Of a stretch of 64,000 bases of DNA, positions 20,427 to 33,000 are shown piece after piece. The stretch lies in contig NC_060248.1 in assembly GCF_921293095.1 (NCBI RefSeq), forward strand, positions 16,696,744-16,760,743, read 5' to 3'. Both the position numbers and the translations under genes were made by a program. The notes below the pieces were generated by a model. That model searched no databases and was not told the origin of the DNA. It saw nothing but the letters and a program-made list of their open reading frames with translations. Each line of letters starts with the position of its first letter. The first letter of the stretch is position 1. The DNA is from Ischnura elegans. Taxonomy: Eukaryota > Arthropoda > Insecta > Odonata > Coenagrionidae.

Positions 20427-22935
20427 CGCGCTTTTACCGATCGCCGTAGAACGTATCTCTAACAGTTTCATCGATCTTCCACTGTCTTCCCCCAACTTCT
20501 AAACTCGTGAATTACTCCCCGCAATGAACGCTTATGATAAAAAAAACTGATAAGATCACACGGTGGCCCAAGCAGCGATGACACACCATTTAATTCAAAC
20601 TTCCAAGGTGCGTCACTCATAACCGGTGGGCGTAGCCTTAAGTATAACGACACATACCTTGCCGGTATTACAAGCATCACGTCGCTTGACATATCGACGC
20701 GGAGGTCTAAAAAACGTTATCATCGAAAGAGGCGATTTACTGATAAAGTTCGGTATCTCTGTAGTGGCAAAAAATGAACTCATTTAAACTAAAGCGCCAA
20801 AAGATACTCGAAAACGAGGGGAAATGAGTCCATATTAATCATTACCATTTGGACCATGATAACCTTTAACAGAGAAGAGGAGTTAACTCATTGGAACAAA
20901 GGTGGGAATGTCTATAAACCTCACGGCTAGTGTACACACTGAATAAGAGATTACCTACATCATATTTACAAAATGACAAGGTTTTCCTTTATTTGCTAGG
21001 ATTATAACTGTGACTACTTGCTATAAAATAATCCAAATGTGTGTCATAAGAAGGAATATTCCTGCCACTTTCTTTTAAAGGAGTGTCAATGAATTAGCAC
21101 TAGGCCAAAGAGCACTTTAAGAATTAACAAATGCTGGAACTAAGGTAGGAATTCTTTCATCACTATACTCTCTCCGTTTTTAAATTTTCATCTGATGAAC
21201 TTAGTTAATTAACTACTTTCTATTGTTTGCTGTGACACTTTTAATCATAATATATTAAAAAAATGATTATGAGGAAAGTTTTAATGAAAGTCAGCCTTAT
21301 TCACGATGGAAAACTTTTCTTTAACTATACTAAAAAAAAAGGCTTTAATTAAATTATTAATACCGATTTAAATAATCTTTCCAACCATTTTTTAACACAG
21401 ATGGCCTATGAATTTTTAAACACCCACTGTGCAGCAAAATATTTAATTTGACTCTGTTAATAGCATTCATGTCAAAACCTTGAAAGAAACACATGAAATT
21501 CTATGTGGAAAAGGTAATGTGGGGTTCAAGCACAGCAATATGTCTCCTCCAATCACTTATTTAAATTTGTAATTACAAACCATTATAAAGAGGAATTTTC
21601 AAGATATTGAGCTTATCTGACATCCAAAACTAGCCACTTCTGTGAACACCTGACATCAGCCTGACTTCATTCTGATGTCAACTCTCCTCAGTGAGACTAC
21701 ATCTGCTTTTAACTGACTATCATTGAGTATGAGATGACTAAAACTAAAACTTCTCGACTTCAGTCGGCAAAAATCTGATGTCAATTTGCTAAAAAAAAAC
21801 ATTTATTCAGGCTGTCATTACAGAAAACTGACATTTTTCATCAAATCTGAAAGGTCAGTATTATTGAAAATCAAACTTAATATGAAGGGGAATTTTAATA
21901 TTGTTTGCTCTATCCTGTGAATATCATCCAGAATGCCTGTCAGTATCAACATCTTTAAAATGGGAAAAAAATAAAGTAGCACTCATTGGATATGTCAAAA
22001 AATTGTACCCTTTTTGAAGTATAGGATTCTAGACCCGCTAGCACATCATTACCAATGGAAAAATTTTCATGTCTAATTATTTTTCTTCCATCGTACATGA
22101 ATATGTAAATATTTACCTTTCCATGAGTGTATGAAGGAGAAAAACTGCTGCATTTGCTTTTTCACGAATGATCACTAATAGGCTTCTCCAAACCAAACAC
22201 CATCCAAAATAAATTTATTGGACATACAAGAAAAAATATAATCTGAGTCTAAAGGGTTTATCAAATATATCAAGGCATGCATGCTTGTCCACTAATCATG
22301 GACAGTTTCAGCAGGGTGGCCATTCCTTTCCTGGGTCACTCTTCAGGTATTATCCTCATTTCTCTCCAAATGAGGACCCTCTTACAATATCTTGGCATCT
22401 AAGATATCTGCAGCCGGAAGCAGATTTGGCAATAGGCTTAAAAAATATATGAGATTTTTATTTCAAATAGTAATACATTTTATATTTTAATATAAAAGTT
22501 ATTAATATTTAAAAATATAACTTTTATATTAAAATAAATTATTTTGTATTGTAATTGTAGTACATATGTAGTTTGTAATCCCAAATATGAGAGGACCGTT
22601 TGGATGTCAGACCCTTGTGCCCCTCAGAAAAAAATCATGGATCCGACCTTGTCTGCGACTCTATTTTTTCCATTAAAAATTAGATGCAAGAATGCAAATT
22701 TGGCAAGACCAAGTTCTCTCTGTATTTTCCCAAGTTCTCTGTATTTTTCAGTACTCCACCAGAAGTCTGGGCATGAATGAAGGACACCCTCCCCCACTTG
22801 CTTTTGCCCTCACTACCCATAAAGATATCTGGTATCGAGCATAGTTGGACTAGCTAACTAGCACAACTTATAGCTACTCATAACTGACTGTTCAATATGA
22901 TTGAGGGATGTAACTCCTTTCTTGACCTATTTCAG
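20427..22935. other. Upstream region of the sulfotransferase gene
   Basis: AT-rich, with no supported coding exon. A CATCAG/CTGATGTCA-rich patch occurs at about 21640-21790. A 20-bp AT-only perfect inverted repeat lies at 22483-22535. A promoter or 5' UTR exon must lie here or further upstream but cannot be pinpointed. Confidence 0.4.
22483..22535. repeat. AT-only hairpin, 20-bp perfect arms
   Basis: TATTTTAATATAAAAGTTAT (22483-22502) pairs with ATAACTTTTATATTAAAATA (22516-22535) across a 13-base loop. Confidence 0.75.
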
Positions 22936-22965
22936 GAATTATGTACCGAGAGGCTCCTGCCAAGA

Positions 22966-23102
22966 ATGAGAACACTGCAAATTATATTTTGCATCCTATT
23001 GTTAACCATCGTTGGTTTCATTGGATGGCAGTTGAATCTCTTGTATAAAACTTCATGCAGTGATTCCATCCATATTGGATCTCTATTTGCCCAAATAAAT
23101 GA
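22966..23102 (+). CDS. Sulfotransferase coding exon 1: cytoplasmic tail, signal anchor and start of stem
   Basis: This exon encodes MRTLQ, a hydrophobic run IIFCILLLTIVGFIGW and a polar stem ending FAQIN, plus two bases of a GAG codon. The donor GA|gtaagaac follows at 23103. The exon probably starts at an acceptor ending at 22935, so about 30 bases of 5' UTR are in it and an upstream non-coding exon is expected. Confidence 0.8.
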
Positions 23103-26100
23103 GTAAGAACTAAATCTCTTAATACAAAAATACAAATTCAGAATTATTATTACAGTATTCTACCAATTAAGGTATACTCCCACGGATTACTTAAGAAGCA
23201 TTCTAGGAGCCTCCCTTTCCTTCAAGCACTTCCCTCTTCAATTCACTGTAAGGCCTCCTCCCTTTCATCCATTTATAAATCCTATTCTTTTCCTTCCTCT
23301 CCCTCATTTACCCAACATTCTACCCTCTAACACCATTTTCAACATCCCTTCCCCTCTAAGTACTTCCTCTGTCCATACCTTCATGTTCAGAATAAGTGGC
23401 CTAGAAAATAGATTCCATCAGAAATTAGCATCCAAACTTCAGGTCCTTTGTATAAAATTGATAAAACATCAAACTCAAAGGAATTAATAAGAATTTTTTT
23501 TATCATTAAGGCTTAGTATTATCAATATTCTCATTGAAACCCAAAACCAAAGTTCAAGAAATTGGATGTTACTGCAAATATTTCTAAAATTTGGACATTG
23601 GCTTACTTTCTTAAATGCAAATTACACTTAAAGTAAAGCATATTTTCATGAAGTAGGTCGCTACTTCATAAAACTAATGATGCGACTTTATATAAAAACA
23701 AGTCTTTTCATTGAAATAACATCATTCGGCAGGTTAAGAAATGGCCTTTGTCACCCAAAATACTTGCATCACATTAATAGGTTTTTGATGAAAACAGAGG
23801 TTCTTATTTACATATATGCACACACACACACACATAGGTACACACATGCAGGAATTAAGGCTAGGGGGGGTTTCAGGTGCAACTAATACTGGGGTGCTTG
23901 GGGTATTGCATACCCTCCAGGGTTAGCGGGAGGTGCGGAGGCCTTCCGCCAGAAAAAATTAAGATAAATGGTTCAAAATGGTGATTTTTAAGGCCTTCCG
24001 AGGGATATTTTATTAAACCTCACACTATTCTATAAGCAATATTAATCCAATTAGGTAAAATAGATTTAACTTAAAAATTTATGTGAGCTCTGGGGGGGGG
24101 GGGGTTTATCCCCCAAAACCCTCCCCCTCGCTGCGCCAGTGCACACATTGTATCTAAGTTCCTTGCAAGCACTGGTGCAGCGAGGGGGGGTTTGGGGGAT
24201 AAAACCCCCCCCCCCAGAGCTCAGAATTTTTTTTAAGTTTAATCCATTTTACTTATTTGGATCAGTATTACTTATAGAATAGTGTTAGGATTAATTAAAT
24301 ATCCTTCAGAGAGCCGTAAAACTCGCCATTTTGAACTATTATTCTTGTAAATTTTCTGGAGGAGGGCCCCTGCAACTCCTGCTTACCCTGGTGGGTATGC
24401 AATACCCCCACACCCGTAAGTATTAGTTGCGCCTAAAACCCCCCCTAACCTTAATTCTTAATGCTGCTGCTGCTTAAGCTGCACCCATGCTTGCAAATAA
24501 AGTTATCTTTTTGCTTTTCCTTGAGGGTTGGTCAATTTAAGAGTTAGTATACTAGTTCCTCGCCAAAATTCCCACAGTTATAATGTCATCTGCAGGGCTA
24601 TTATCAGAGGTACATGAAGAAGTGGGGGGAGGGAGGCTACCCCCTTGTAATTTCTGAAAAAATGAGAAGGATGCGAATGTTTGAAGTGGCTCTCCATTTC
24701 AAGGTCTTACTTTACCAACTTAAAGAATAATTTGAAAAGTAATTGATGAATACCTGAATGCCACTTACGCATGCACATCAGGACACACTATCACAAGCAT
24801 TATTGTTGAGAGGCATTGCATACCACCAAGGGGCCACTGAAATCTATTTGACTGATGACCTGCCCCCACCACAAAACAATGATCTTAGTCCACCCCTAGC
24901 TATTACTCACACCAAAAGAATGACAGACAACATTATTACAACAAGTCACATGGATAAAATAGCAATATAGCATTTTTTTAAAATATGTATAGCATCAAAA
25001 TTTGCCTCATTTCTATAATATTGACAATACATATATCTTTCAGGAGCAGAGAAGAGGGAACTAAATGTCAAGCAAAAACATCACTTTTTTTTCTAAAGAC
25101 GCATAAATGTGGTAGTAGCACAGTTCAAAATATTTTGATGAGATTTGGTAGGCGCCACAACCTCTTTTTTGTTCTACCTGAATCTGATAATTATCTTGGG
25201 AATCCAGAACACTTCTCCCCAGAATTTATAGGACCAAAAGTACAAATCCCAAATGGAGAGAAGTATGACATATTTACTCATCACACTCGCTACGATCATG
25301 AGGCAATCAGAGGCATAATGAAGGATGGAACACCCTTTGTCACCATAATGAGAGACCCCATTAAATTACAATTATCACTGTATGACTACTATTACCTGCA
25401 ATATTTTAATGACAAAAGTTTACCTGAACTACTACACCAAAACCTCAGTGAAGTTGAAGATAAACCAAGATATAGGTATAGGGTTGGGTGGAATCAAATC
25501 TCTTGGGATTTAGGAGTGGATCACTCTCGAATGAAAATGGCACATACCTTGCCTTATTTGGTGAATAAAGTGGAGAATGAATTTGATTTAGTGATGATTA
25601 CGGAGTTCATGGAGGCTTCACTAGTTCTCTTAGCTGATCTCATGTGCTGGCCTCTGGAAGAAGTTCGATTTATAACAGCCAATGCTCGCGTTATGGATCC
25701 AAAATCAAATAACAAAAATATTGTGCTGACAGATGAAGAAATAGCCGTCCTAGAAAAACTAAATAGAATTGACATTCAACTTTATTCTCACTTCAAGCAA
25801 AGGTAAGTTGAAGGGAATGATTCTTTTCCTTATACATGTATAAGCAATAGTAAGAAATTACCATTTAATTTCTACACGCTGTTACTATATATGCTACCTA
25901 GAAGTGGAGTAATTGTTATCTTCTGAAAATGTACGCTTGCATTAGAAATTGGGATTACCGTATTTCTCCTAATATAGTCCCCCTCCCCCTAATTTTGAGG
26001 CCTCAATTTCGGGAATAATTAAAAAAAATATGCTTGAACATAGTCCCCCCTTTACTTTTACCACGGGCATTTATTGGAAAAAAATGGGGACAATATTCAG

Positions 26101-29100
26101 ATGAATACAGTATATACAGGCAAATAGTATTTTCATCTCAATAGATGCTACACAAATTTTCTGTATTACTTTTTCAATTTTTGCCGAACCTCACTAAAGT
26201 TAGCGTTTATTGTTAAAAAAATTTTTTAATTGTAATCTATGGACTGTTTAAGTCACATGTGCCAACATTGGTGGAGATTCAAGACTACAATACCTTTAAA
26301 TACGTAGTAAGACCGCAAGGACATGGGAAGAAAGCTCTTCTGGGTGCCTCGCATTCCTCTCCATCCTTTACCCAACATTCTACCCACTAACACCGTTTTC
26401 AACACTTTTCCCAGCTCAGTACATGTTCCATTCAAACCTTATGTCTACTCCATATCTTGTCTAGAGGCATTCTCTCCTCACCCACCATTTCATATGCTCT
26501 TCATCGTTCCTCCTCCTCTCCATCCACATCACCTACTCCATTTTACTCCATACGCACACATATCACAGTCCCACAATTTCTACCCAACATTTGGCATCTT
26601 AACTTATCATATTCACACTCAAACATTATGTATTTCACTGAAAGGGAGTTAGCTACACAAAATAGATGGAATTTCCCTTCAAGGGAATCCAATGGCTGAT
26701 GGCGGTAGCAATATCATTGGCAGAAGGTGATCAACTGCCATATTTATTACGTGTTGATGACTTGTGTTTATAATAAAATTTAGCGATGGTCCCAATAATT
26801 GAAGTCATTGAGCCTGCACCACACTGATGTTCAGGGGCGCAGCAAGGAATTCAGTCTGTTTAGGTGCAACTAATACCGGGGTGTGTGGGGGTATAGAATA
26901 CCCACCAGGATAAGCGGTAGGTGAGAGATTAATAACTTAAGGAATTTTAAGATAAATGCTTCAAAATGGTGAGTTTTTACGGCTTTCTGAGGGATATTTC
27001 ATTAATCCTTACACTATTCTATTAGTTACATCAATCCGGTTAAGTAAAATGGATTAAACTTAAAAATTTCTGTGAGCTTTGAGGGGAGTTTTGACCCCCA
27101 AAATCCCCCCTCGCTGCACCACTGCTGATGTTGACCAGCAGCCTTAAGGCCATATCACACTAGCGACTGCGGCCGGCGCTGAGGCTGCGACTGGCCCGTC
27201 GACCAATCAGAGCGAGGCAGTCACAGTCGCAGCCAATCAGAGAGCTCCATTTCAATCTCGCGCGCTTGCAGCAGACGTGTTTGTTTTGGTTACCGTAGCA
27301 AGGGAAGTTCAAGAAGGTTGTGAGATAACGCTGAGATAATTTTGGATTTTTAAAGTGAAGATGGAAGCCCAGCATATTAGATATTGGACCCGAGTACACA
27401 GGTAAAGTACTAATAATGAAGTACATTTTAACATATTTTAGGAAAAATTTCAACAATTGCTGCTCTCTATCCATTCTTTGGGCTTTCATAAACAAACAAG
27501 TCACAAGCAGAAACGTTCATACGTGTGCATGCGCGACCGTGGCGTCGGCCACAATGTGTGATGGGGTGCAGTCGCAGCCGCAGCCGAAATCGCGGTCGCA
27601 GTCGCTAGTGTGATACGGCCTTTAAGCCTTGTACACACTTACTGACTTGTCAGTGGAAACATAGTCAGCCAACTTTGTTCACGATGTTTCCTTTTGTACC
27701 TGGCGAAGTCTACCGACAGTCAGCCAACAAGTCGTTCGTATTTCTGGAGACAAAATACATTGCTTCCTGCTTTGCAAATGAATGGGAAACACAGAGACAA
27801 GACACAAGTATTTCATCTGAAGTCTGCATGTGTGGACATGTCTGTCAACAAGAGACTGGATATAACTGACTGTCTGCATACAGTCTCCAAGTGTGGACAT
27901 GGCATAAAGCACGCATGAGCTGAAACCACATCGTCTTCAGTCACCATATCGATAAAGACCAGCAAGCTAATGTGGACTCAAAACAAGTAGGCAACTTGTA
28001 TAAAAAACTGTGTTGGCAGAAAATCTGTACAACCAGCAGACAGTCGCTTGACTGTATGCATACTCAGTCTCAAAGTGTAGACGAGGAATTAGACTAAAGG
28101 CACAAAATGGTTCAATACCGATGAAATTCTAATTAATTAATTACATACATGGGGTATAAGGGATAGCTCATCTGCAGGAGTCTCTGGTAATGGGTATATG
28201 TTCGAGACAGGTAATTTCAGTTGAAAACCTCATGAGGTTATATTTCTGATCTTGTCACCAAAAGGTGCCAGCTCCAATAATATGAAAATTTATTTCAGTA
28301 AAAATTAATTTACGAGAGCATATTTTCTGGGAAGCCTGTTACATTTTAATGTTTTATATTATCTCCTGTTCACTTAATACACCATTAAGTAAGGACCGTG
28401 ACACCTTACCAGACTGATCTACCACTTCAACCACCAAGTACAGGGTTGCCAACTTGGGATACATGCAAACATCACGATGGTACATGGCTGCCAACCATAA
28501 TCAATCTCACAATATATACAAAACATCAATCCCAATCTATCCCTGCACCATAAAAAATCATGAAAGCCACGTTGTTCAAACAGCTTCCTCCACAAGATCA
28601 TCTTCCCAAAGCTCTTATGCTGCTGAGAGTCCAATATTTTGTTTACATTTGCACCTTTGCCCCCTTCGCATTACAATCCTGCGTCTACTCTTCTATTTTC
28701 AAGTCCATAAAGATTAAAACCATTCAATAATATCTCCCAATTGGTTCCTTAATAACATGACTCCAACAATTGCAGCGCATGTATTTCTCACTACCCCATT
28801 TTGTCCCAACGGAAGGACATTGCAGACAATTCATCACAAAAAATGAATTACAAATATATTCATACATTTATGTATTTATTTCTTTACTCTGCAGAGAAAA
28901 TAGAAATGATAGTTCTTGAAATTGCAGGTTCAAACAGCTCATCCTTGAATATGGCCGTGACCGCATGATGTCTGATGTGAATCGCTTAGTTGATATGAAC
29001 AACAAGCTATATCGTGATTGCATAGCCTCCATTCGTCCACCAAATAAAAATCAAGTACAGGTGACTCAGTATGAATTGAAACCAGATGCACCAAAAACTT

Positions 29101-29207
29101 GCCGTGAAGTGCTTCTTCCAGAACTCAAATTCACTGATGGACTACGAAGTGATCAAGAAAAACGTGTTGCAGCAATAAAAAAACTGAGAGACTTTTTGGA
29201 TACTTAA
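22966..29207 (+). CDS. Galactose/galactosylceramide 3-O-sulfotransferase homologue, complete coding region in 3 exons
   Basis: Coding exons are 22966-23102, 25044-25802 and 28928-29207. The introns are GT-AG, and the phases close exactly (2+1 and 2+1 bases), giving 391 aa. The family transfers sulfate from PAPS to the 3-OH of galactose on glycolipids or glycans in the Golgi lumen. The protein is type II: a very short cytoplasmic tail, one hydrophobic anchor (about residues 4-21), a lumenal stem, then the catalytic domain. The 5'-phosphosulfate-binding motif FFLKTHKCGSS lies at about 61-71 and the 3'-phosphate-binding motif PFVTIMRDP..LQLSLYDYYY at about 143-162. There is an NLS glycosylation sequon in QNLSEV. 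I chose ATG 22966 over the in-frame ATG at 22897 because a good acceptor (ctatttcag, ending 22935) lies between them and the shorter tail suits a Golgi enzyme. Length is close to the usual ~400-420 aa. The exact substrate is not deducible. Confidence 0.9.
23140..23385 (-). pseudogene. Non-LTR retrotransposon 3' fragment in sulfotransferase intron 1
   Basis: Minus-strand copy of the 3' end seen at 57463-57700, sharing ATTATTACAGTATTCTACC, CTAACACCATTTTCAACATC and GGGAGCCTCCCTTTCCTTC. It is 5'-truncated. Confidence 0.7.
23819..23834. repeat. (CA)n microsatellite
   Basis: Eight uninterrupted CA units, directly left of a hAT MITE whose target duplication is CACACAT. Confidence 0.8.
23849..24141 (+). 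mobile_element. hAT-type MITE (CAGKGGCGCAGC family), copy in sulfotransferase intron 1
   Basis: It begins CAGGAATTAAGGC (the first ~12 bases of the usual end are lost) and ends CTCGCTGCGCCAGTG. Target duplication: CACACATG (23841-23848) and CACACATT (24142-24149). The interior TTAAGATAAATGGTTCAAAA is shared with the other copies. Confidence 0.8.
24170..24489 (-). mobile_element. hAT-type MITE, inverted neighbour copy in sulfotransferase intron 1
   Basis: It starts CACTGGTGCAGCGAGG and ends AAGCTGCACCCATG, flanked by CTTGCAAG (24162-24169) and CTTGCAAA (24490-24497). It lies 28 bases from the previous copy in opposite orientation. Confidence 0.8.
25044..25802 (+). CDS. Sulfotransferase coding exon 2: PAPS-binding core
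   Basis: It starts after atctttcag and completes the split GAG codon, continuing SREEGTKCQAK. It carries both PAPS-binding motifs and the conserved HHTRYDH segment before the 3'-phosphate loop. It ends CAAAG|gtaagt. The upstream in-frame ATG at 24985 is intronic and should not be taken as the start. Confidence 0.9.
26285..26560 (-). pseudogene. Non-LTR retrotransposon fragment in sulfotransferase intron 2
   Basis: It shares ACCCAACATTCTACCCACTA, ACCGTTTTCAACA and the CCTCCTCTCCATCCAC segment with the copies at 23.2 and 57.7 kb. Heavily mutated. Confidence 0.6.
26832..27124 (+). mobile_element. hAT-type MITE with perfect 8-bp target duplication, sulfotransferase intron 2
   Basis: It begins CAGGGGCGCAGCAAGGAATT and ends CCTCGCTGCACCACTG, flanked on both sides by CTGATGTT (26824-26831 and 27125-27132). 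An 8-bp duplication and CAGKG ends are typical of hAT elements. Confidence 0.9.
27147..27621. mobile_element. PIF/Harbinger-type MITE, TTA target duplication, sulfotransferase intron 2
   Basis: The ends AGGCCATATCACACTAGC and, complemented, AGGCCGTATCACACTAGC, about 25 bases paired, flanked by TTA on both sides (27144-27146, 27622-27624). Subterminal GCGACTGCGGCCG / GTCGCAGCCGCAGCC words. The AGGCC start and TTA duplication match the Harbinger style of the big element at 2431-8992. Confidence 0.85.
27626..28091. mobile_element. Probable MITE with CCTTGTACACACTT-like ends
   Basis: The left GCCTTGTACACACTTACTGAC and right complement TCCTCGTCTACACTTTGAGAC are imperfect inverted ends. The interior is rich in GACTGTCTGCATACAGTC-type words. 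The ends are diverged, so boundaries are approximate. Confidence 0.5.
28092..28927. other. Remainder of sulfotransferase intron 2
   Basis: AT-rich. A tRNA-like stretch at about 28150-28215 (GGATAGCTCATCTGCAGGAG then ATGTTCGAGAC) resembles A and B boxes of a tRNA-derived SINE head, but no body was defined. Confidence 0.35.
28928..29207 (+). CDS. Sulfotransferase coding exon 3: C-terminal region and stop
   Basis: It begins after gaaattgcag with G, completing an Arg codon, then continues FKQLILEYGRDRM and ends KLRDFLDT followed by TAA. The segment FKQLILEYGRDRM continues helical charged sequence typical of the C terminus of this family. Confidence 0.85.
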
Positions 29208-29269
29208 ACAGTCAAATGAAGAATTTTAACAACTAGAAAATGGCCATATGAAGAATTGTAAAGACTAGA

Positions 29270-29275
29270 AATAAA
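29270..29275 (+). terminator. AATAAA polyadenylation signal of the sulfotransferase gene
   Basis: A canonical AATAAA hexamer lies 63 bases after the stop codon, in an AT-rich context. The implied 3' UTR is very short. Confidence 0.6.
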
Positions 29276-29649
29276 CATAAAATACGAAGTTCTTGTTTCC
29301 ATTTCTTTGAGCTATAAGCCCTCCATAATACAAGTCCTAGTCAAGACCACTGGTGCACATACCAAAGCTAATGCGACAGTGTCAGAAAAACTCAGTTCAA
29401 ACAGAGTTGTACACAGGTAACAGCAAATTAAGATCCTCCTTTCAACATTAATACCAACAAAGTTATTTCCATAGTAGAATATCACCACTTTCTTATTCTA
29501 ATAAAGCACGCCATACTGACTAGGTCCATTGCCATAAGTAACATAATATCTGAATATTGATCTCTATTGCATATGGGAAACACACGGCCAAGGAAAAAAG
29601 AATACAATTAAGAGAGAATTGGCAAATGGGAGATGTCCACCTTTTCCTT

Positions 29650-30050
29650 TTTCCTATATTTTGAAAGGAGCAGCAGAGAAAAAAAGAATTGATGCTTTTG
29701 AACTATGGTGCTACCGTAGAATGTTAAAAGTTTCATGGGTAGGCCGGGTAACGAATGAGGAGATACTGGAAAGACTGGGAGTGAAAGCAGACCTGTGGAA
29801 TATTCTAACTGCAAGGAGAAGTAAATGGGTTGGACATTTACTGAGACATAATGGATTGGTAAAAACAGTTTTAGAGGGCACTGTGGAGGGGAAGAGCGGC
29901 AGAGGAAGGCCGAGGTTGAGCTATATTACCCAAGTAATCAAGGACATGGGCTGCAACAGCTACCTGGAGCTGAAGAGGCTGGCGGAGGACAGACAGAGAT
30001 GGATGACTGCTGCAAACCAACCCAAGGGTTGATTACTTAGAAGAAGAAGA
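29650..30050 (+). pseudogene. Non-LTR retrotransposon 3' fragment, largely open
   Basis: An open frame encodes KRIDAFELWCYRRMLKVSWV, TNEEILERLG, RRSKWVGHLLRHNGLVKTVL, GRGRPRLSYITQVIKDMGCN and LAEDRQRWMTAANQPKG. This is the C terminus of a non-LTR RT polyprotein type common in arthropods, followed by a GAAGAAGAAGA tail. It is 5'-truncated just downstream of the sulfotransferase gene. Confidence 0.8.
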
Positions 30051-33000
30051 TATTTTGAAACAACCTCTTTTAACTTCCCCACACCACGACCAAACCCCGG
30101 GAAAATTTTTCTCGCTGAGGCTTTGAATATGGGTGTCATGGATGAATTTTTACTGTGGGTAACGTTCATTATTTTCCCTGCAAGATTTAATGCTTCATTT
30201 AGCATTATGTCACTTATAATTGAGTTTTCAGGAATCATAAAGAGCCTATAACTGAGACCCAATGCCAAAACATGCCTTTAAAACATGTGTATTGACAAGA
30301 AACAATAGTTTGAAAATTTTAACAGTATTACTTAAATACCTAGCTGTCCTAGAATCAGGACTGACCTTTCAAACAAAACAGGCATTGAGATACTTACGAC
30401 TACAAAGTCAAACACTATTTTGTGGCCAAGATAAAGCATCTTGGTGGGTTCAATAGATAATCCTTTACCAGAATGGAGAGGTAATGTAACTGGTATACCA
30501 TGATTTTCCAACATAGATCAGTTACCCAGGATGAAATCATTGAACACTGCCGAAAAGGGAAGAAAACAAAATTTGAATTCAATAAATTTTGCCAAATACT
30601 GAAATGGAGATAATACACGTTACTTCCAGAAATGAAATAATCATTTTTCTTTTACTGGATTTAATAGCATTTTTTAGAAAAATGTGCAAACAAATTTATA
30701 CATACCAATCCACAATAACTAAATATGCCAAAATTGATTTCAAAAATAACAAAAAGATCACATAAAAATATAAGGACGTACAGATCTATAAAAGAATCAT
30801 AATGACATATTTCAGATTGCTTAAACTTCCACTAAAACAAAGTTTGCAAATTTATGCCTAGATCACATTGTGCTGACATGGCCTTCTTGAGAACATCATG
30901 AAGACTATGCTATGACATGACTTAAGTTGATGAACAAAGCAATGAGAGTGATTTCCTGACAAAATTAATAATAAGTGTTAACTGATTATGGAGAAAAAAA
31001 AACTTGAAGTGCGACGCATTAGAACTGCATTGCCATATCCAAATTACTAATCATGTGAACACATACCCATATTATTCGCAGTTATTATTTATTTATATGT
31101 ACATACTGTCAGCATTTTATTGACCTACTTCAGTCAATATTGCTTCGAAGAGAAAATATGTACCACCTAATGAACAGTTACAAAGATAACATTTCTACAT
31201 TCACATTTATACAAACCCGGTAATGAAAAACTTTGGATTGATTTACTAGATCCAAACGTAAGCATTAATAATTCATATTCAAGATTCCCCAAAATCTGTA
31301 TTTATCACACAAATCTCTTTGTACAGAGAATCAAAATAGGCCCATAAAATGAAGTAATAGGACAATAATCTATTGCTTGCAGTCTATTAATCCAGCCAAA
31401 TTGATGCTACAAAAACATTAGATGGTACTCATATTATAGATTTAGCATAGTATTTTTTAAACAAAGTCAATACGAAACAAAAATGATAGTGCTAGTTCAT
31501 GGAACAGTTCACTTAAGAGCAGAAATTCCACACACAACTCACTCATTCCCATACTACTTCCATTTTTTTTGCCATAAAAGTTCTTTTTTTATATATAAAA
31601 GACTGAATTCCTGATATCAGCCACATGCATATCCTCCATAAATTTTTTTATTAAAATTAAACTTTAATACTATTCATATTGAATATTATTTCATACTCCA
31701 TTCCCTGAATAACTGGACGGTCAGAGACAATGAATGATATAACAATCTTACAACACTAATGTAAAAAAATAACAGCTAATAGAACTTACATGCATCATTT
31801 CAATGCCTCAAAGAGGATTTATAAGTCTTCCTTTCATTGATTACCAACAAAAATATACTGACAACCGATATAACTCGTGCATCTATTATAAGTTATTTGA
31901 AAATCACAAGTATACACATTTTCCTTCCATAAATGAACAATAATGCATAAATACTCTATGTTAGCAAAAGAAGCAAATGAAAGTAATGTTCTAGATAGTA
32001 CAAAACACACTTGCTATAATTAGAATTGTACTCCCTCGCATTCACACCACCAATATCCAACTTCAACATTTTCAGTTTGACCTGAAGACTGGATGGGGCC
32101 ACATAGCTTTTCACCTAATTGCCCTTCATTTAGGATTTTACAATATTTTTAATGCTGTACTCAGATAATTCAAAGACTGTCAGCAATGGCCCACTGTGGT
32201 ACAGCTCATATTAAAGTTCCAGGCATCTAGATGCACAGAAAGAAGAGGGGAAAGATTTGGCATGGGAGGTTGTTTTAATGGGTCGGCAGAAGTCCCTGCA
32301 TTCCAGGTCTCAAGAGGAAGGCAAGGTCGTTACGGTGGTCCACCCGAGATGGATCATTCCAAGCTTATCTCATCTAATGAATGCAAATGCCAGGTGGTTG
32401 GCAGGTGAGTGCATGCATTTCCAATGAAGTCCTGCCAGAGAATGATCATTTTCACCCACACCCCTTCCTCCCAGCAGTTCATCAAAACGAACTTGCCTCC
32501 GCACAAAACAGGCTTTTGCACAGCCCCATGACCTTTCGGCAGAGCTCTATCCAGCTATTCGTTGGAATGAATCTCACTACTAATGGGAATATTTATAGCA
32601 TAGATGGAGGGAGTTGATGGATAAAAAGGCAGTGTTTAATCTTCACGGTATCTCCACAGTCCAAAATATATGTCCTTTTATTTCTTCTACTAGGCCACCA
32701 TCCATCATTATCGGACTAATTGAATCATAAAAAATCCAATTAAAAAGATATGTAAAAGAGAAATTAACACACCCTCTCTCCTCATTTAATATCACCCCTT
32801 TTAAAATTGTTATACAATAATTTCAGCCATGACCTTTATTTGTATGACAATGTCACTGCTTCGAAATACTGACATTCGAATTACGGGCGAGGAAAAAAAA
32901 TGATAGCAAAATGACTAATGTTCAGTGCATAATATCCTACAAAGGTAGATAAGTTATAACTCAAATTAGAGTTGATTGGACACATTTTTATGAATTCTAT

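Noticed and set aside
24985-25043. ATG at 24985 as the sulfotransferase start
   Set aside because: These bases are intron; the acceptor at 25041-25043 joins in phase to the upstream exon that carries the signal anchor.
25966-26060. GTATTTCTCCTAATATAGTC with C-runs, resembling one end of a MITE
   Set aside because: No matching inverted end was found nearby.
28150-28215. A tRNA gene
   Set aside because: Only loose A-box and B-box likeness; no acceptor stem or cloverleaf could be formed.
32196-32617. Two overlapping plus-strand frames of 70-78 codons between the two genes
   Set aside because: No family resemblance and they lie where the vari 3' UTR is expected on the other strand.
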